A stretch of 36,878 nt of DNA, taken from the NCBI GenBank assembly GCA_002697345.1, contig NZVE01000084.1, forward strand, positions 1 to 36,878. The letters are read 5' to 3'. Position 1 is the stretch's first letter; each line of letters starts with the position of its first letter. A model generated the notes under the pieces. That model saw nothing but the letters and a program-made list of their open reading frames with translations. It was not told where the DNA came from and did not search any database. Positions 33,173-36,878 of the stretch are shown here, in pieces. The translations under genes were made by a program, and so were the position numbers. This DNA is from Paracoccaceae bacterium (lineage in GTDB: Bacteria > Pseudomonadota > Alphaproteobacteria > Rhodobacterales > Rhodobacteraceae).

Positions 33173-33970
33173 TTAAGATATTTGACTTGAGTGAACTTCA
33201 CTGCTTGATGGGCCTACATCTACGTGATGTAATAGTGGTGTTTCTTCGTCTAATAAAAGTACGCCATAGCCTCCTGGTTCTGCAACTGACAGGCATGAGG
33301 GACCTGAGCCTAGTACCATTGGCATTTGGTGGCACGGGCTTTTAATCATTGCGTGCGTCACGCCTTTATAAGTAGAAACTATTATCCGATGAATGTGCCC
33401 ATTGATAACCATTTGGCAACGGCGTGATGCTGCGATAATGTTAGCAACGTGCCGACCATTCTGTAAATGAATTTCATCCATTCCATCGAATCCAGAGATC
33501 AACATGTGATGGTGCGCTAATAGAATAATTGGGCCGGTTCCTGAGTTTAGGCTGTTCTCAAGCCATTGCAACCGTTCGTTACACATGAGCCCACCATGTT
33601 TATTTTGAGGATCTTCGTTTAACGTATCTAGATATAAAATTGTTGTATTTTCAAAGTTTATAGATCCGTGTTGAAAGCGGGCCGTGAGCTTTGAAAAGAC
33701 CTTTGAAAATGTATCACGTCGATCATGATTTCCTAACATAAGTGTTATTGGAAAAGGTTGATTTCGCAGAACCTTTTCTAATACTTTATATTCGTTGGTT
33801 AAACCGTGATGAGTAAGGTCTCCCATTAAAAATAGGTGACTAGCATCTGCATGATGTTTGGAAGCATGCTCCAAACAAGCTCTAAACCGAGTAATTGGAT
33901 CGAGCCCAACGATTTCAACACCAGGCTCAGTGATATGGAGGTCTGACATCAATAGTATTTTTTCAGTCAT
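33173..33970 (-). CDS. Metallophosphoesterase (calcineurin-like, CpdA/GpdQ type)
   Basis: I start this at the ATG at 33970 (265 residues), which has GGGGA about eight bases upstream; a TTG at 34012 is weaker. All five metal motifs of the family are visible: SDLHI near residue 10, GDLTHHG near residue 50, GNHDRRD near residue 80, AHHHMLISG near residue 155 and NGHIHR near residue 195. Related enzymes hydrolyse cyclic nucleotides or glycerophosphodiesters. The link to the catabolic island is by position only. It diverges from the VOC-cupin gene across about 210 bases that lack a tandem box. Confidence 0.9.
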   Translation of the reverse strand: MTEKILLMSDLHITEPGVEIVGLDPITRFRACLEHASKHHADASHLFLMGDLTHHGLTNEYKVLEKVLRNQPFPITLMLGNHDRRDTFSKVFSKLTARFQHGSINFENTTILYLDTLNEDPQNKHGGLMCNERLQWLENSLNSGTGPIILLAHHHMLISGFDGMDEIHLQNGRHVANIIAASRRCQMVINGHIHRIIVSTYKGVTHAMIKSPCHQMPMVLGSGPSCLSVAEPGGYGVLLLDEETPLLHHVDVGPSSSEVHSSQIS

Positions 33971-34183
33971 TTTTTCCCCAAGTATATTTTGAAGCTCTCC
34001 ATAATATTTCAATAATAATGAGCAATTGATAATAATTAAAGTACTTTAAGATATTAACGTTAGTTAATTTTAATTCAATTCCCAATCTATTCGCCTTATC
34101 TGTATCTGAGAACATATTGCATCTAGTTTCAAAAGCGTTAAGTTTAAGCCTAATAACTGCATTAAAGAGAATTGAGTTAAATT

Positions 34184-35269
34184 ATGCAAAATATCCGTGC
34201 TGAAGTGTTGTTGCCAACTAAAGATTTGCTTCCAGATATTCCATTTTTCACAAAAGTGCTTGGTATGCGCATGGATGAAATATTTCCTGCCGATGATCCC
34301 AGTGTTGCAGTTTTTTCAGGTTTTGGCTTACGGGTGCGAGTTCAAAAGGGGGCAGATATGGCGCCTGGTGTTTTACGCATTCTTTGTGACGATCCAATTT
34401 TAATTGCAGGAGGGAAGACTCAACTTATGGCGCCAAATGGCACAAGAATTGACATTGTGGCTCTTGCGTCACCAGTTGTGATGCCTCCCACTACCCATGA
34501 GTTTGTAGTACGCCGTATGGCCGATCAGGCGCCTTGGGTAATTGGACGTGCGGGAATGGAGTACCGTGACTTGATCCCCAGCCGCCTTGGTGGATCAATA
34601 ATTGCCAGCCATATTCGGATTCCAGACGGTGGGCCAGTTCCTGATATGGTGCATTTCCACTCAGTCGGTTTTCAATTGATTTATTGTTACAAAGGGTGGG
34701 TTGATTTGGTTTATGAGGATCAAGGGCCACCTTTTCGGTTGCATGCTGGGAATTGTGTGATTCAGCCCCCTGAAATTCGACACCGAGTTTTGTTTGCTAG
34801 TGAAAATATTGAAGTTATCGAAATTGGGGTGCCGGCCGAGCATGTCACGACCATTGATCATGAGTTAGAGTTGCCTACCACTGAGTTGCGGCCAGACCGC
34901 ATTTTTGAAGGGCAAAAATTTGTACATCATGAAGCACATGATGCAGAATGGCGACCGTTCCGGTTACCAGGTTTCGTTTCACAAGACACAACTATTTCAC
35001 ACAATACGGAAGCTGTGGCTGGTGTGCAGATTGTAAAACGTGGGATCGGAATGCCGGTTTGGGCTACTCACGATAGCGACATCCATTTTACTTTTGTGTT
35101 GCAAGGAACTTTAACGTTAGAGGGCGCTGATCAGCCGGACCAGGTTTTAGGTGCAGGTGACGCATTTGTGATCCCACCTGGTATGCCCACATGTTATGAG
35201 GCTCCATCAGAGGATATTGAATTACTAGAAGTTAGTTTGCCTGGTGTGTTTGGAACTAAGTTGGTTTAA
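34184..35269 (+). CDS. VOC-like plus double-cupin fusion protein
   Basis: The 361-residue protein starts with a glyoxalase/VOC-like half-domain (AEVLLPTKDLLPDIPFFTKVLGMRMDEIFP, residues 5-85). Two cupin domains follow. The first, near residues 155-225, includes MVHFHSVGFQLIYCYKGWVDLVYE and AGNCVIQPPEIRHRVL. The second, near residues 285-350, includes HDSDIHFTFVLQGTLTLEG and GAGDAFVIPPGMPTCYEA. Several His and Glu residues could bind a metal, but a complete ligand set is clear only in the first cupin. I know no characterised protein of this exact layout. Its GC content, about 45-57% in sampled 60-base lines, is visibly above its neighbours. Confidence 0.72.
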   Translation: MQNIRAEVLLPTKDLLPDIPFFTKVLGMRMDEIFPADDPSVAVFSGFGLRVRVQKGADMAPGVLRILCDDPILIAGGKTQLMAPNGTRIDIVALASPVVMPPTTHEFVVRRMADQAPWVIGRAGMEYRDLIPSRLGGSIIASHIRIPDGGPVPDMVHFHSVGFQLIYCYKGWVDLVYEDQGPPFRLHAGNCVIQPPEIRHRVLFASENIEVIEIGVPAEHVTTIDHELELPTTELRPDRIFEGQKFVHHEAHDAEWRPFRLPGFVSQDTTISHNTEAVAGVQIVKRGIGMPVWATHDSDIHFTFVLQGTLTLEGADQPDQVLGAGDAFVIPPGMPTCYEAPSEDIELLEVSLPGVFGTKLV

Positions 35270-35304
35270 TTAGAGCTTTTCTTATTGAGTGAATTGAGAG
35301 ATTT

Positions 35305-36878
35305 ATGGTTAAGTTAACAGAGTACGATTATGTAATAGTTGGAGCTGGCTCAGCTGGCTGTGTCCTAGCCAACCGGTTAACAGAAGACCCAAAAATAAAA
35401 GTTTTATTAATTGAGGCGGGCGGTTCTGATAAAAATCTTATGATTCAAATGCCAGCAGCATTTGCAATGGCTGCTAGGAATAAAAAATTTGATTGGGGTT
35501 ATTTAAGTGAACCTGAGATAAACTGTGATAATCGACAAATTTTAGAACACCGAGGCCGAGTTTTAGGTGGCTCTTCTTCAATTAATGGGATGGTTGCTAA
35601 TCGAGGTAATGCAAAAGATTATGATGACTGGGCGCGAGGAGGTTTAAGAGACTGGTCTTATACCAAATGTCTACCTTATTTTCGGAAAATGGAGACCTTT
35701 GATAAGGGACCTAATGAATGGAGAGGTGGCGATGGGCCTCAGTGGATAGAAACAGCAAAAGCAGATCATCCCTTAGATCAAGCATTTCTTAAAGCAGGCA
35801 GCCAAGCGGGTTACTCATTTACAAATGATCAAAATGGAGAAACGCACGAAGGATTTCATGTGGCACAAAGTTTTACTCGTAGTGGTAAGCGTTGTAGCGC
35901 TGCTCGAGCATATCTTTACCCCGCATGGAATAGGCCTAATTTAGAAGTTGTGACTAATTGTATGGTTAACCGCATAGAGTTCGATGGGCGTCGAGCTGTA
36001 CGAGTATGTTTAGAGCGAGGTGAACACGTTATTAATTATGAGGCAAGTCGGGAAATCATACTCTGTTGCGGTGCTATTAACTCCCCACAGCTTTTAATGC
36101 TATCTGGGGTTGGTCGTTCTACACATCTTAGGGATCATGGTATAACATGTGTTGCCGATGTGCCTGCTGTTGGTGAAAATCTAGAAAACCATGTGATTGC
36201 AGCTGTAATGTATGGCTCTCCTTCTGGAGTTTCCCTTGCTGAACAGCTTAATGGGTGGCGAAAATATAGAGTTGGCCTTCAATGGTTATTATTTAAAAAT
36301 GGGATTGGAGCCTCAACAATGTCAGAGACTGGTTGTTTTTTTAAAAGTTCAGACAGTGTTGAGTATGCAGATTTGCAACATGAATTTTATGCTTTAACTT
36401 CATTAATTAATGAAGATATTTCAAATTTTGGTGGTGGCTTTATGTTCTCAATGGGTTTGATGCGACCTTTAAGTAAAGGTACTATAAGGCTTAAGTCTTC
36501 TAACCCAAAAGCTCACCCAGAACTGAAATATAATTTCTTTTCAAATTCTCTAGATGAGAAGGCGATGATTGATGGACTTCATAAAACTAGAGAAATGGCC
36601 TCTCAGGCTGCATTTGACGGCTTGCGAACAGTTGAAACTTCACCGGGACCTTCTGTGAACTCTGATAAAGAGATAAGTTCTTGGTTGAGAGCAAATGCAA
36701 CAACCGAGTATCATCCTTGTTCAACTTGTCGAATGGGAACTAATGAAAATTCAGTAACAGATACGAACGGTTTAGTTCATGAAACGGATGGTCTAAGAGT
36801 CGTTGATGCCTCAATAATGCCTGGTAATGTTACAGCAAATTTGAATGCACCAGTTTTAATGATTGCAGAAAAATTGGC
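35305..36878 (+). CDS. GMC family FAD-dependent oxidoreductase, 3' end cut by the window
   Basis: The frame is open from the ATG at 35305 to the last base, 524 full codons, and I found no stop by direct translation. The N-terminal FAD motif DYVIVGAGSAGCVLANRL, the GMC signature HRGRVLGGSSSINGMVANRG near residue 90, the second GMC signature GAINSPQLLMLSGVG near residue 260, the catalytic histidine in EYHPCSTCRMG near residue 475, and the C-terminal VVDASIMPGNVTANLNAPVLMIAEK are all present. The residue paired with the histidine is Asn, as in choline oxidase. Members oxidise primary or secondary alcohols. Since the family is about 530-560 residues, only a short tail is missing. It follows the VOC-cupin gene by 35 bases. 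Confidence 0.93.
   Translation, partial: MVKLTEYDYVIVGAGSAGCVLANRLTEDPKIKVLLIEAGGSDKNLMIQMPAAFAMAARNKKFDWGYLSEPEINCDNRQILEHRGRVLGGSSSINGMVANRGNAKDYDDWARGGLRDWSYTKCLPYFRKMETFDKGPNEWRGGDGPQWIETAKADHPLDQAFLKAGSQAGYSFTNDQNGETHEGFHVAQSFTRSGKRCSAARAYLYPAWNRPNLEVVTNCMVNRIEFDGRRAVRVCLERGEHVINYEASREIILCCGAINSPQLLMLSGVGRSTHLRDHGITCVADVPAVGENLENHVIAAVMYGSPSGVSLAEQLNGWRKYRVGLQWLLFKNGIGASTMSETGCFFKSSDSVEYADLQHEFYALTSLINEDISNFGGGFMFSMGLMRPLSKGTIRLKSSNPKAHPELKYNFFSNSLDEKAMIDGLHKTREMASQAAFDGLRTVETSPGPSVNSDKEISSWLRANATTEYHPCSTCRMGTNENSVTDTNGLVHETDGLRVVDASIMPGNVTANLNAPVLMIAEKL

Noticed and set aside
1-36878. CRISPR arrays, insertion sequences, prophage or toxin-antitoxin genes
   Set aside because: No regularly spaced repeats of CRISPR length, no transposase or integrase proteins and no phage genes were found.
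35305-36878. A frameshift or pseudogene in the GMC gene
   Set aside because: Direct translation from 35305 shows an uninterrupted frame with both GMC signatures and the catalytic histidine; it is only cut by the window end.

Overview
The window is a stretch of AT-rich chromosome (roughly 40% GC by eye) from a marine alphaproteobacterium, most likely Rhodobacterales or a close relative. The lineage call rests on a DddP-type DMSP lyase whose six metal ligands fall on the published positions of Roseobacter-group DddP, and on the density of TRAP, Liv-type and CoA-dependent catabolic genes. No phylogeny was run.

Region 1 (1-10,134) looks like ordinary chromosome. It holds the 3' end of an AsmA-like gene overlapping queA, an MFS transporter, lpdA and uvrA. 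The DMSP lyase gene dddP follows on the minus strand, facing uvrA. Diverging from dddP is a two-gene unit, a DUF3445 heme-demethylase-like protein and a histidine phosphatase, followed by tRNA-Val(TAC).

Region 2 (10,178-19,901) is uptake. A complete minus-strand Liv-type ABC transporter (binding protein, H, M, G, F) is followed by a minus-strand TRAP operon (dctP, dctQ, dctM, SDR dehydrogenase). A divergent plus-strand SDR gene follows. The promoter regions of the two transporter operons are near copies of each other over about 75-80 bp.

Region 3 (about 19,900-36,878) is a CoA-based catabolic island. One plus-strand unit encodes an acyl-CoA ligase, a thiolase-fold protein lacking the usual cysteines, a DUF35 partner and an IclR regulator. 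A second encodes two class III CoA-transferase-like proteins in overlap, a double-hotdog hydratase and an SMP-30 lactonase. A flavin monooxygenase related to Baeyer-Villiger enzymes diverges from a second acyl-CoA ligase. A class II aldolase, a metallophosphoesterase, a VOC-cupin fusion and a GMC oxidoreductase cut by the window end complete the island. As an inference, an imported alcohol or ketone could be oxidised by the SDR and GMC enzymes, converted to an ester or lactone by the monooxygenase, opened by the lactonase, activated to a CoA thioester, hydrated, and cleaved by the thiolase/DUF35 pair. The substrate cannot be named from sequence.

The most distinctive signal is non-coding. Six intergenic regions between 14.7 and 33.1 kb each carry two boxes resembling TTGTC-N4-GRMAA, with starts 20 or 21 bp apart. 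They precede nearly every transcription unit of the two transporters and the island. This looks like one regulon, perhaps controlled by the IclR protein encoded in its middle. Two short leader ORFs and several perfect hairpins or palindromes add possible further control.
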